Assembly: GCA_023422835.1 (NCBI GenBank)
Contig: JAFAGI010000009.1
Coordinates: forward strand, 62,001-126,000
Length of the DNA stretch: 64,000 bases
Direction of reading: 5' to 3'
Source: Bacteroidota bacterium
GTDB lineage: Bacteria > Bacteroidota > Bacteroidia > Chitinophagales > Chitinophagaceae
The notes below the pieces were generated by a model, which was not told the DNA's origin, did not search any database, and worked only from the letters and a program-made list of their open reading frames with translations. Position numbers and translations under genes: made by a program. Positions 24,395 to 33,316 of the stretch are shown in pieces. Each line of letters starts with the position of its first letter. Within the stretch, counting starts at the first letter, position 1.

Positions 24395-25492
24395 ATGAAA
24401 CGTGTATTAGTTGCTACAGGCGGTGGAGATTGCCCCGGTCTGAACGCTGTAATCAGAGCGATCGTTTACAGGGCTTCAATGGAGAAAGACTGGGAAGTTT
24501 TGGGAAGTATTCAATCTTTTGACGGGATTTTAAAAGATGAAACAGAAGTGAAAGTGCTGGATAAAGATTCAGTAAGAGGTATACATTATCGCGGTGGAAC
24601 CATCATTGGTACTACTACCAAAGGCGGCCCTTTTGCATGGCCGGTAAAAAAAGAAGACGGCACCTATGAATTTGAAGACCGCTCCGAGTATATGATGGAT
24701 AAGCTGAAGGAACTGGGTGTGGAAGCAGTGATCAGTATCGGCGGCGACGGCTCGCAGCGCATTTCGCAGAAACTGTACGAAAAAGGCATGAACATTATAG
24801 GAGTGCCTAAAACAATTGATAACGACCTAAAGGCTACAGATTTTACATTTGGTTTTCAGACTGCCGTGGAAGTGGCCACTGATGCGGTAGATAAGCTGAA
24901 TACAACTGCTGCCAGCCACAACAGGATACTGATACTGGAGGTAATGGGCCGTGATGCCGGCTGGATAGCTTTAAACTCAGCACTTGCGGGGGGCGCAGAG
25001 GTTTGCATTATTCCGGAAATACCCTATGATATCAATAAAGTAGTAGAAAGGATCAGGAGAAGGTACGATAAAGACGGCAGAGGTTTTGCCAACATAGTTA
25101 TTGCTGAAGGTGCAAAGCCTTTAGGCGGTTCGGCTTTAGCTGAAGAGTATGGAGAGATAGGTAACGAGAACCTGAAATTGTCTGGTGCGGCAGACAGGCT
25201 GGCAAGAGAGTTGAAGGCTGCCGGCATTACAGCGGATATCCGTACTACGGTTTTGGGCCACATACAAAGAGGCGGTATTCCCTGCGCTTTCGACAGGAAC
25301 CTGGCAACATCTTTCGGCGTAAAGGCTTTTGAAATGGTGCTTGAAAAACAATATGGCCAGATGGTAGCTTACCGCAATTTCCAGGTGATCTCTGTGCCGC
25401 TGGAAGAAGCTATCGGCTCTCAAAAGTTAGTAGAGCCTGATTCCCAAATGATACATACCGCCAAAGGTGTGGGGATAGCTTTCGGAGACTAG
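24395..25492 (+). CDS. pfkA: 6-phosphofructokinase
   Basis: A 365-residue phosphofructokinase. Signatures are the N-terminal TGGGDCPGLNAVIR, SIGGDGSQRIS for the phosphate donor site, PKTIDNDL with the catalytic Asp, MGRDAGWIAL, and GHIQRGG for the fructose-6-phosphate site. The Gly of GGDGS (position equivalent to 104) predicts ATP use, whereas the Lys of PKTIDND (equivalent to 124) is commoner in pyrophosphate enzymes; this mixed pattern is known in the long, group III phosphofructokinases. Length (365) also fits group III. It is monocistronic, with clear promoter and terminator. Confidence 0.95.
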   Translation: MKRVLVATGGGDCPGLNAVIRAIVYRASMEKDWEVLGSIQSFDGILKDETEVKVLDKDSVRGIHYRGGTIIGTTTKGGPFAWPVKKEDGTYEFEDRSEYMMDKLKELGVEAVISIGGDGSQRISQKLYEKGMNIIGVPKTIDNDLKATDFTFGFQTAVEVATDAVDKLNTTAASHNRILILEVMGRDAGWIALNSALAGGAEVCIIPEIPYDINKVVERIRRRYDKDGRGFANIVIAEGAKPLGGSALAEEYGEIGNENLKLSGAADRLARELKAAGITADIRTTVLGHIQRGGIPCAFDRNLATSFGVKAFEMVLEKQYGQMVAYRNFQVISVPLEEAIGSQKLVEPDSQMIHTAKGVGIAFGD

Positions 25493-25513
25493 ACGAAATA
25501 TTTTCTAACAGAT

Positions 25514-25560
25514 AAAAAACAGTTGAGATCGCGCCTGCGGCGCGATCTCAACTGTTTTTT
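25514..25560. terminator. Bidirectional intrinsic terminator between pfkA and sixA
   Basis: A perfect 22-bp stem including CAGTTGAGATCGCGCC, with a 3-base TGC loop and flanking A and T runs of six. It can serve pfkA on the plus strand and the sixA gene on the minus strand. The minus gene stops at its very edge (25559). Confidence 0.92.
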
Positions 25561-26043
25561 ATGCAAGCATTTTAGGATAGTAAAAAAATAAAAATTCTTT
25601 TTCAGCATTTACAAAATCTGCCCAGCAGCCCGTATGTAGTCTGAACGCGGCCACACCGCAGGTTGGTACATGCCCTATATTTTCATTAGTAAGTGCATTG
25701 ACAAAATAGGTGAGGCCGTTGTTGTGTGAAAACAGTGCAACATGATCATGCCTATCTCCTATTTGCAATATGGTGTCTGTAAAATCCTCTGGCGCTGCCA
25801 TGTAGAGTTTATCCACGGCTTCAATATCGCTGTTATGGTAGGCCTCTGCAAATATTTGCAAGTGGCCATGGCCCTCTTTGCCGGGCTGCTGATAAATTTA
25901 TCTATACGTACGCCCATGGAAAGCAGGTGTGCCGCCATCTTGGGCGCATCGCGCATGCCGCGCGCAGACAGTGGCCTGTCAAAATCTTTGGTGTCTGCGG
26001 GCCAGTCGCTTTTGGCGTGGCGCACAATGTATAAGTATTTCAT
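25559..26043 (-). pseudogene. Frameshifted SixA-like phosphohistidine phosphatase
   Basis: Two overlapping reading frames together encode one histidine phosphatase. The first (start 26043) begins KYLYIVRHAKSDW, with the RHG-type active site, and continues to SSPAKRAMATC. The second takes up at QIFAEAYHNSDIEAVDKLY and runs to the end, including the second catalytic His in VALFSHNNGLTYF. The join lies near 25850-25865, where two bases replace the three expected after the Ala-Thr codons, a net -1 shift. A perfect 14-bp palindrome (TGCAAATATTTGCA) sits exactly there. Either the gene is newly broken, the base was lost in sequencing, or the shift is bypassed in translation. Everything else appears intact. 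Confidence 0.8.
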
Positions 26044-26140
26044 CTGTCAATCTTTAATGTTATAAACGCGCGGTCTGTGCCGGCATTGAGATACCGTTTC
26101 ATTCGTAAAAATTTCCACTTTGCTAATCATTGCCAACTAT

Positions 26141-26170
26141 CAAAAACAAAACCAGCTTAGTGGTTTTTGT
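26141..26170 (-). terminator. Intrinsic terminator of the ccm/DUF2461 operon
   Basis: On the minus strand a roughly 9-bp stem with one bulge (ACAAAAACCA with TGGTTTTGT) and a 6-base loop, followed by TTTTTG, 20 bases after the DUF2461 stop. Confidence 0.65.
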
Positions 26171-26190
26171 AGAATAAAGATAGCAAAATA

Positions 26191-26850
26191 CTATACAACA
26201 GATTCACCGTTTAAATCGGTAGTGAGCACATCTGTCATATAATCCAGTAAGGGGCGCATAGCAAGGTAAGTATCAAGTATATCTTCCACAAGTCCGGGAC
26301 TTATAACTTCCCTATCAGCCAGCGGCCGCATCACAATAAATTCTTTTTTCCTGATCAGGTCAATCGCTTCCAGGTTCTTGTCGAAACCTTTGGGTGCGGT
26401 TTTCAATTCATCACCGGTGATATTGCCGAAAAACTTTTTAAAAGCAGGCGTGGAAACAATGGCTCTTATTTCAGCGGGGTTCAGCTCAAACTCCTTCCGG
26501 ATGCGTTGTACATCTTTTGGATCCGGATGCCAGAAGCCGCCGCCGATAAAGCTTTTACCCGGTTCTATGTGTAAATAATAGGCGCCTTTAAGTGCAGGCT
26601 CTGCGCGGTAAAATACTGTTCCGGAATTGGTTTTATAGGGCGCTTTGTTTTTAGAGAAACGTACATCGCGGTATATGCGGAATGTTTTTACAGTGCTAAT
26701 GTTATCGGTTGCTGCCAGCTTTTTTGCAATATCACCGCTAAGCGTTTTAATTGCTTCTGCCGCTGATTGATATTTATCTTTGTTAGCCGCAAACCATTCA
26801 CGGTTGTTGTTTTGCGCCAGTGCTTTTAAAAAATTGAGTACTTCCTGCAT
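26191..26850 (-). CDS. DUF2461 family protein
   Basis: A 219-residue protein of the DUF2461/TIGR02453 family. Recognisable segments are the N-terminal VLNFLKALAQNNNREWFAAN, FRIYRDVRFSKNKAPYKTN, and YLHIEPGKSFIGGGFWHPD. The family is widespread and has no known activity. The ATG at 26850 is preferred to 26934, which would overlap ccmF by 79 bases. It begins 5 bases after the ccmF stop, so it is cotranscribed with ccmE-ccmF, although no haem-related role is established. The conserved aromatic and basic residues could indicate a small-ligand pocket; this is a guess. Confidence 0.85.
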   Translation of the reverse strand: MQEVLNFLKALAQNNNREWFAANKDKYQSAAEAIKTLSGDIAKKLAATDNISTVKTFRIYRDVRFSKNKAPYKTNSGTVFYRAEPALKGAYYLHIEPGKSFIGGGFWHPDPKDVQRIRKEFELNPAEIRAIVSTPAFKKFFGNITGDELKTAPKGFDKNLEAIDLIRKKEFIVMRPLADREVISPGLVEDILDTYLAMRPLLDYMTDVLTTDLNGESVV

Positions 26851-26855
26851 GTGCT

Positions 26856-29306
26856 TTAAATATTTGACCGCCTGGAAGCACGTTGAAACATGCTCAGCAC
26901 AAAGCCTATAGCCATTACAATAATGCCTAGCCATAATACGCCCACAAACGGGAACTTAATCACTTTAAGTGTAAGGAAATCGCTGAGTGTATTGCTTTCT
27001 TTGATGCCTATCTCCAGTTTGCCGCTTTGCGTATTGGAAACTTTGTTGAACTTCACTACAAGCCCTTGTGAGGCAGCCGTATCGCTGATCTGCACTATTT
27101 CATTGCCGTTATTCACTACCACGCCCGGCTTAATAGGGTATTTGTTTCCTGTTTTTGAAATCACCGTCATATCCAGAGTCATAGACATCTGGTTATCGCT
27201 AAGCTTTGGAATATTATCGGCCGATTGATTCACTGCCACGTTGTTGAGCACCAGCATACCGTTGGAGTAAAAAGTAGTGTCGCCCACAGCTACTTCCACA
27301 TTCCTAAAAGAAGCCGTATCAGCTGTTGCAAGCTGAAAAGCGCTTACATAAGCATAGATATCGCTGTGCCAGTAATGTTTGGAGTTAGGCGTTGCGCCGA
27401 AGCCTTCAGAGCCTTTGTTGTTTTTAAGTACGTAAGGATACAGGTCAAATTCTTCTTTACCATCTTTTGTCTCCAAGTGAATGTGGAAATACATTTTCCT
27501 GTCACGCTCGTTGATGGAATCATTCAGGTAAGTGACCATGTACTTGCCCATATCTGTTGGCACGCCTTTAAATAAAGTAATATTCTCTGCTGGGTCTTCA
27601 TCTTTGGTTTTTTCAAACACCTTGAATGTAGTGTTTATGCTGAGGATTTCTTTTTTGGAAGAAGATAACAATACGCCCAACAGTATCATCCCGAAGCCGA
27701 TATGTGCCACTGAAGCTCCTGAAACTTTTATTTTGCCTTTCAGCACAATAAAAATATAACCGATGTTGGCTACTACTGCATAGATCGATGCAAACAAGGC
27801 AAGGTGTATCGCCATCAGGAAGCCGGCACCGTGCTGGGTGTAGTTTATATTTCCAAAGATGCTTATCAGCAAAGACGCTATCACTGAAATAATGGTGGGC
27901 AGCATTATTTTCTTTACAAAATATCCCCTGGGTGTATTTTTATATTTAAAGTATTGTGTGATTGCCGTAAGAATTCCAATGAGTAGTGCAATAAATATCT
28001 GCACCTGGTTGTAGCTGAAAAGTACATCTTCCGGCTGCGCAATATTTGTTTTAAATATTTTATTGAACACCGGCATAGAAGTCTTACCGATAATGATAAG
28101 CCCGGAAATAAACAATATCAATGAGCCTATAAACATCCAGAACTCCCGGCTGTACATGTTCTCTTCTTTGCTGATGGTGGGAATTTCTTTCCATCTTTTT
28201 ATAAGGAAATAAATGCCCGGCAACAGGAAGGCAAAAATAAAAGTAAGCAGTTGCCAGTTCATATCATTGCCTGTGAAAGAATGCACGGAAGTATCGCCAA
28301 GCACACCGCTGCGGGTAAGATAGGTTGAGTAAATAATAAAGATAAAACTCAGGATGTAAAACAGGTATGTGCTCTTGAGTGAATATTTTGCATGCACATA
28401 AATCAAGTTCGTATGCAATCCTGAAATTAATATCAGCCAAGGAACCATTGAAGCATTCTCTACCGGATCCCAAGCCCAGTACCCGCCAAAGTTAAGGCTT
28501 TCATATGCCCATGCAGCGCCCATCATAATGCCCACTCCCAGGGACATAGCCGCAAAGCTTGCCCAAGGAAGCACAGGGCGTGTCCATGAATGATCCTTGT
28601 TTATCAAACCGGTCAAAGCATATGCATAAGGAACAATGCAAGCTGCAAAACCCAGGAACAGCATGGGCGGATGTATGGTCATCCAGTAGTTTTGCAGTGT
28701 TGCGTTCAGGCCGTTGCCATCCTGTATCATGGAGAGGTAATCTGCCCTCAGAGCGCCGGTTTGAGGATCGAAAAATATGGGTGCAGCATCAAGCATTCCT
28801 GAATTCCTGATGAGAATAAACGGATTGTGGCCTATCTGGAAATCGCCGAAATAAATACCCAGCACCATTGACATTATCAAAACCTGTGCAATGCTGATAA
28901 CACCTGCAACGCCTGCCACCCACCTGTTTTTATTAAATATAATCACCAGGCCCAGCACTGCATGCCAGAAAGCCCAGAGCAGGAAGCTGCCCTCTTGGCC
29001 TTCCCACAGCGAACTGAGTATATACTCCATCTGCAAAGACCTGTCGCTGTGCTTCCATGCATATTCATATTCAAAAAGATGGTTGAAAAGTATGTATAAC
29101 AGGCAAAGGATAATGCCCACTATAGATACCGAAGCTGCCAGGTATGACCATTTGGCAATATTGAACCAGCTGTTTTTAAGCAATGCGTCTTTTTCAGCAT
29201 TGGATTTAAAAAAAGCAATGGCAGCAACAATGGAACCGGTAAAAGCTAAAGTGATTAAAAAATAACCAATCTGTCCCGGTAAAAGATTTTCTCCGATAAA
29301 ATTCAT
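26856..29306 (-). CDS. ccmF: Cytochrome c haem lyase subunit CcmF/CcsA-like
   Basis: An 816-residue membrane protein with about 14 helices. The haem-handling WWD domain reads GGYWAWDPVENASMVPWLI, followed by LIYVHAKYS. Several conserved His residues lie in the flanking loops (TIHPPMLFLG, NHLFEYEYAWKHSD). A large periplasmic domain spans about residues 540-770. With CcmE as haem donor it attaches haem to CxxCH motifs of apocytochromes in the periplasm. ccmE lies 41 bases upstream. No ccmA, ccmB, ccmC or ccmH gene is present in the window. Confidence 0.93.
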   Translation of the reverse strand: MNFIGENLLPGQIGYFLITLAFTGSIVAAIAFFKSNAEKDALLKNSWFNIAKWSYLAASVSIVGIILCLLYILFNHLFEYEYAWKHSDRSLQMEYILSSLWEGQEGSFLLWAFWHAVLGLVIIFNKNRWVAGVAGVISIAQVLIMSMVLGIYFGDFQIGHNPFILIRNSGMLDAAPIFFDPQTGALRADYLSMIQDGNGLNATLQNYWMTIHPPMLFLGFAACIVPYAYALTGLINKDHSWTRPVLPWASFAAMSLGVGIMMGAAWAYESLNFGGYWAWDPVENASMVPWLILISGLHTNLIYVHAKYSLKSTYLFYILSFIFIIYSTYLTRSGVLGDTSVHSFTGNDMNWQLLTFIFAFLLPGIYFLIKRWKEIPTISKEENMYSREFWMFIGSLILFISGLIIIGKTSMPVFNKIFKTNIAQPEDVLFSYNQVQIFIALLIGILTAITQYFKYKNTPRGYFVKKIMLPTIISVIASLLISIFGNINYTQHGAGFLMAIHLALFASIYAVVANIGYIFIVLKGKIKVSGASVAHIGFGMILLGVLLSSSKKEILSINTTFKVFEKTKDEDPAENITLFKGVPTDMGKYMVTYLNDSINERDRKMYFHIHLETKDGKEEFDLYPYVLKNNKGSEGFGATPNSKHYWHSDIYAYVSAFQLATADTASFRNVEVAVGDTTFYSNGMLVLNNVAVNQSADNIPKLSDNQMSMTLDMTVISKTGNKYPIKPGVVVNNGNEIVQISDTAASQGLVVKFNKVSNTQSGKLEIGIKESNTLSDFLTLKVIKFPFVGVLWLGIIVMAIGFVLSMFQRASRRSNI

Positions 29307-29347
29307 TTCCTGAGGTGGTAAGTTAGTTTGAAAGAAAATGTTCGCCG

Positions 29348-29764
29348 TTACAATGATGCACTTATCTCCTCCTGCAATGCGTTGGGATTATCTTTGTATT
29401 TTGACGGGCATTTTAAAAGTATGCCGCGCTGGTCTTTGATCTGGAATATACCGTTCTCATCCATCTGGCCTTTTAAAACAATGCGCTCACTTTTTTCAAT
29501 ATCCTGCGGCTTTTCAAAATAATAAGCCACATTCATGGAAGCGCCAAGCGTATCAATAGCTTTAAATGTAAGGTAGTTGGGGTTTACAGCCGGATTATAA
29601 TTCAAAGATTCTTTGTCCAGTTTTGCAATCACCGTTACGGTTTTGCCCTGTTTTTCTTTGGCAGATGCAATGGTTTCGTAAGTAGATACACTGCCCATCT
29701 GAGATATCAGTAAGGCTATCACTACGCCGATCACAACAAGAATAACGATATGCAGTTTCTTCAT
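29348..29764 (-). CDS. ccmE: Cytochrome c maturation haem chaperone CcmE, Cys-type variant
   Basis: A 138-residue protein with one N-terminal membrane anchor (residues 4-22) and a small beta-barrel OB-fold domain. In E. coli CcmE haem is bound covalently through a His in HxxxY. Here the same position reads Cys119-Pro-Ser-Lys-Tyr123 (LLKCPSKYKDNP), a CxxxY variant known from archaea and Desulfovibrio. The protein then lacks the usual His, so haem transfer should follow the variant chemistry. Cotranscribed with ccmF. A promoter is not apparent in the 163-base divergent gap to the ABC permease. Confidence 0.88.
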   Translation of the reverse strand: MKKLHIVILVVIGVVIALLISQMGSVSTYETIASAKEKQGKTVTVIAKLDKESLNYNPAVNPNYLTFKAIDTLGASMNVAYYFEKPQDIEKSERIVLKGQMDENGIFQIKDQRGILLKCPSKYKDNPNALQEEISASL

Positions 29765-29927
29765 TTTCAGGGATGGTTTAAATTAATTCAGCTCGCAAAT
29801 TACGGCATTAACAATAAGCCACAGTCGGTTTATTGTAAAGAATGTCACAAAAGTAGCTCAAAAAGTCATGAATTAATTAAAAGTTCAAACATTTTTCAGA
29901 AAACCCGAATTTGTATATCTTCATCGC

Positions 29928-31010
29928 GTGGAACAAAAAAAGGGCGCCCATAATGTAGTCTGGCACAAATTAAAGAGGGACAAACTCGCCGTAGCAGGGC
30001 TTGCCGTGATCCTTCTTTCCTGTGTGCTGGCTGTATTTGCCTACTTTATTGCTCCCGACACTTCTCCGAATGCCAACCGTATGATTCCGGAAATCGCTAA
30101 TAAGAAGCCGGGGTTCTCTTCAGATTTTTTGCTGGTAAAAAATCCAGTGGCTGCTTCAGAACCCGGCTTTTTCAAAAGATTGCTCAGCGGAAAGCCCGAT
30201 GATTTTGTGATGGTGCCTGTGAAAGGCATCAGCCAAAGCGGCGATACGGTTTATGCAGACAAATTTATTGATGTGGATGTGTACGAAACTGTCGGAATAC
30301 CTGTAAAAGACCTGGCAAGCCCCGAAGTGGTTCACCGCAAATTTTATTTCGGCACCGATAAGTTCGGAAGGGATATATTCAGCCGGCTGATTGTAGGTAC
30401 CAGGGTAAGCCTCAGCGTAGGCCTGATTGCTGTAATTATTTCGCTGACGCTCGGCATACTGCTGGGCTCGCTGTCAGGCTATTACAGGGGCCGCACAGAT
30501 AATATAATCATGTGGTTTGTAAATGTGGTGTGGTCTATACCCACGCTGCTGCTGGTGTTTGCCATCACCTTTATTTTGGGCAAAGGATTCTGGCAGGTGT
30601 TCGTGGCGGTAGGCTTCACACTTTGGGTAAGCGTGGCGCGCCTAGTACGCGGCCAGGTGATGGCTATCCGCAAGCTGGAATATGTAGAGGCCGGCAAGGT
30701 GCTGGGCTTCAGCAATTTCAGGATCATTGTACGGCATATTTTGCCTAATATTTTAGGCCCTATACTGGTAATGGCCGCCAGCAACTTCGCTTCTGCCATT
30801 GTAATTGAGGCAGGGCTCAGCTTCCTGGGCGTGGGCGTGCAGCCGCCGCAGCCGAGTTGGGGGCTCATGATCAAGGAAAATTATAATTTCATTATTACCA
30901 ACAACCCGATGCTGGCGCTGGCTCCCGGCATTGCCATTATGATACTGGTGCTGGCTTTCAACCTGCTTGGCAACGGCTTGCGCGATGCTTTTGATGTGGT
31001 GAATGAATGA
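29928..31010 (+). CDS. ABC transporter permease (DppC/OppC family)
   Basis: A 360-residue inner-membrane permease. It has the OppC-type N-terminal helix (residues 20-42), a long periplasmic insert (45-130) and a five-helix permease domain. FGTDKFGRDIFSRLIVGTRVS is the typical entry, and EAGKVLGFSNFRIIVRHILP is the EAA loop that contacts the ATPase. The start is GTG at 29928. No ATPase, second permease or binding protein gene is adjacent, so the partners must be elsewhere, as is common for Bacteroidota peptide transporters. The substrate is probably a peptide but cannot be read from the sequence. Confidence 0.9.
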   Translation: MEQKKGAHNVVWHKLKRDKLAVAGLAVILLSCVLAVFAYFIAPDTSPNANRMIPEIANKKPGFSSDFLLVKNPVAASEPGFFKRLLSGKPDDFVMVPVKGISQSGDTVYADKFIDVDVYETVGIPVKDLASPEVVHRKFYFGTDKFGRDIFSRLIVGTRVSLSVGLIAVIISLTLGILLGSLSGYYRGRTDNIIMWFVNVVWSIPTLLLVFAITFILGKGFWQVFVAVGFTLWVSVARLVRGQVMAIRKLEYVEAGKVLGFSNFRIIVRHILPNILGPILVMAASNFASAIVIEAGLSFLGVGVQPPQPSWGLMIKENYNFIITNNPMLALAPGIAIMILVLAFNLLGNGLRDAFDVVNE

Positions 31011-31108
31011 TGAGTGGGGTGTATTGTTATTTTTGGATTGTTTATTTGTTTAGTCGTTGAGTCGTTGAGATGTTACATACCGGTACGGCACGCCATATTT
31101 TTTAATCT

Positions 31109-31139
31109 TTTGGCATTTCACTTAAATAAACGAAATTTG
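31109..31139 (+). promoter_or_regulatory. Likely promoter of coaX
   Basis: TTTG (31109-31112), a 19-base spacer and GAAATTTG (31132-31139; one mismatch to TAnnTTTG). The coaX ATG is at 31150, giving a leader of only a few bases. Confidence 0.45.
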
Positions 31140-31149
31140 CCCATCATTT

Positions 31150-31899
31150 ATGAATTTATTCAGCGCTCCATCCAATACTTTGTGTCTTGATTTCGGTAAC
31201 AGCCGCTACAAATGCGGTATCATGTCGAAGGATCAACTGGTGGAAGAACGTGTACTTGGCGATGACATATTAGCCGACCTGCGCAACATTGTAGATGAAT
31301 TTAAACCGAAGCATTCCATTCTTTCATCCGTTATAGACCATGATAAAGAGGTGGAAGAGCTGCTTAAGCAAACTACAAGCTTTCACCTGGTAACGCATGA
31401 AAGCAACCTGCCCATACGCGTGCCATCGCGCACTGTGGCACCATCAGTAGGTGCAGACAGGTGGGCCATGCTGATGGGCGCTGTTGCCAGGTTTCCCAAA
31501 CAGCACAACCTGGTGATAGGCCTTGGTTCCTGCATTACATTTAACTTTCTCAATAAATTCAGTGAATTTCTCGGCGGCTCCATCTCTCCCGGTCTTTACA
31601 TGCGCATGAAATCCATGAACCAGTTTACGGCAAAACTTCCTTTGGTAGAGCCCGAATGGAATTTTCCGCTGATCGGTTATGATACCAAAACCAATATTCA
31701 AAGCGGCGTGATATTAGGCATCAGTAAAGAAATTGACGGTATCATTGATTTATATAAAGAGAAATACACTAAATTTAACGTGCTTTTAACCGGTGGCGAT
31801 GCCTCATTTTTCCTGCCTCATTTAAAAAACAGGATATTTGCAGACCCACATTTAATTTATAAAGGCTTATATGCTATCAGTAAAATCAATTCAAAATAA
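31150..31899 (+). CDS. coaX: Type III pantothenate kinase
   Basis: A 249-residue ASKHA-fold kinase for the first step of coenzyme A synthesis. The N-terminal phosphate loop is CLDFGNSRYKCG, the pantothenate/metal site is VGADRWAML, and LGGSISPGLYMRMKSM is a conserved segment. The second phosphate motif (G-T-A-x-T in many homologues) reads GLGSCITFNF. Type III kinases are insensitive to CoA feedback. Its end overlaps the next gene by 29 bases, so the two are translationally coupled. Confidence 0.93.
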   Translation: MNLFSAPSNTLCLDFGNSRYKCGIMSKDQLVEERVLGDDILADLRNIVDEFKPKHSILSSVIDHDKEVEELLKQTTSFHLVTHESNLPIRVPSRTVAPSVGADRWAMLMGAVARFPKQHNLVIGLGSCITFNFLNKFSEFLGGSISPGLYMRMKSMNQFTAKLPLVEPEWNFPLIGYDTKTNIQSGVILGISKEIDGIIDLYKEKYTKFNVLLTGGDASFFLPHLKNRIFADPHLIYKGLYAISKINSK

Positions 31900-33316
31900 A
31901 AAGTATTTTTTATTTTCATGCCTGGCCATTTTGCTTGCTGTGAACACTCAGGCTCAGGAAAATTCACCGTTTTCGCGTTATGGATTGGGCGATTTATTTC
32001 CTTCACAATCTGCACAATACCGCGCCATCGGCGGCATGACTTCGGCTCAGGGCAACAGCCTGCACCTCCTTAATCCCAACATTGGCACTCTTTCACTCAA
32101 TCCCGCCAATCCTGCCAGCTATGGCATTTTAAGAACCCAGCCCAACAGGCAGGGTGGAAATGTGAACTATGACCTTGGTATTATAGGCGACATGCGTACG
32201 CTGAAAAGTGTAAATCCGTCCAAAGCATATAACTCTGCCAACCTGATGCCTGCCTACTTTACCCTGGCTTTCCCGATCGCACAGTCTGGCATGGGTATAG
32301 CCTTAGGGATAAAGCCTGTTACAAGAGTGAGTTATAGCCTTAGCACCCGTACCCAATGGAGGCAAAGCCCCCAATCGGTGAAGTTAGATACGCTCAACAG
32401 TCGCAATTTAGGCGAAGGTGGTATTAACCAGGTATTTTTAGGCGTGGGCAAAGCTTTCGGCAACTTCAGGATCGGCGTGAACGGAGCTTATAACTTCGGT
32501 AAAAAAGATATTTCTACACTCACCTCCCTTAGCAACGATACCTTTCAGTATGCGACATCTTCTAAAAATATAAAGACTATTTACAGGGGCTTTACCTGGG
32601 ACGCAGGTATGCAGTATACTATTAAATTAAAAGAAGTTACAGATCCTGTTTCTAAAATACGCTCAACTTACAACCTTGACCTGGGTGTAAACGGTTCTAT
32701 ATCACAAAAATTAAATGCACGCCGGGAAATTGCTTACTACAAGATCGGTTTTAAAGCAGACGACCAATATGGCGATAACCCTACAATAATAGATACCATC
32801 AGCTTTAAAGAAAACAGCAAAGGACAAGTAACGCTGCCTACAAGCTTAAACGGTGGATTTATGTTTAATAAATACCTAATGGGTATACAGAAATACGGTT
32901 TCGGGGCCGAGTACAATACCACCAACTGGTCTCAATACCGCGATGTGGAGAATATTGCAGATACAACGCTTTCCAATAGCTGGATGATCCGTGCCGGCGG
33001 CTATTTTATTCCAGATCCCTTGCGTGGGGCCAGCTTATTTTCCACAGCGCGCTACAGCATCGGCGGGTATTATGGTAAAGACTACATCAACGTAGGCAAC
33101 ACTTCCAAAGATGGTTATGATATAATGGCTGTAACATTTGGCTTTGGATTTAACCTGCGCAAACAAATGTACAGCAACCAGAAATCTGTGGTAAACACAG
33201 CGTTTGAAATAGGCAAAAGAGGTTCTAACAGGAATAATGTTTCAGAGAACTTTTATAAAATTTCCGTAGGATTTTCTCTGAGCGATATCTGGTTCTTAAA
33301 ATCAAGATATGACTAA
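31871..33316 (+). CDS. Outer membrane beta-barrel protein
   Basis: A 481-residue exported protein with a signal peptide (to about residue 28, AVNTQAQ). The start of the mature form, NSPFSRYGLGDLFPSQSAQY, is common in Bacteroidota proteins that resemble the FadL/OmpP1 family; the rest is a series of amphipathic strands. It sits between coaX and lptC, an order kept in related genomes. Its role is not known; a transport or lipopolysaccharide-related function would fit the position but is only inferred. It overlaps coaX by 29 bases and lptC by 8. Confidence 0.75.
   Translation: MLSVKSIQNKKYFLFSCLAILLAVNTQAQENSPFSRYGLGDLFPSQSAQYRAIGGMTSAQGNSLHLLNPNIGTLSLNPANPASYGILRTQPNRQGGNVNYDLGIIGDMRTLKSVNPSKAYNSANLMPAYFTLAFPIAQSGMGIALGIKPVTRVSYSLSTRTQWRQSPQSVKLDTLNSRNLGEGGINQVFLGVGKAFGNFRIGVNGAYNFGKKDISTLTSLSNDTFQYATSSKNIKTIYRGFTWDAGMQYTIKLKEVTDPVSKIRSTYNLDLGVNGSISQKLNARREIAYYKIGFKADDQYGDNPTIIDTISFKENSKGQVTLPTSLNGGFMFNKYLMGIQKYGFGAEYNTTNWSQYRDVENIADTTLSNSWMIRAGGYFIPDPLRGASLFSTARYSIGGYYGKDYINVGNTSKDGYDIMAVTFGFGFNLRKQMYSNQKSVVNTAFEIGKRGSNRNNVSENFYKISVGFSLSDIWFLKSRYD

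Noticed and set aside
31030..31075. AGTCGTTG-type short tandem repeat considered as a repeat array
   Set aside because: Only two units; too short to be a CRISPR, operator array or slippage site of note.
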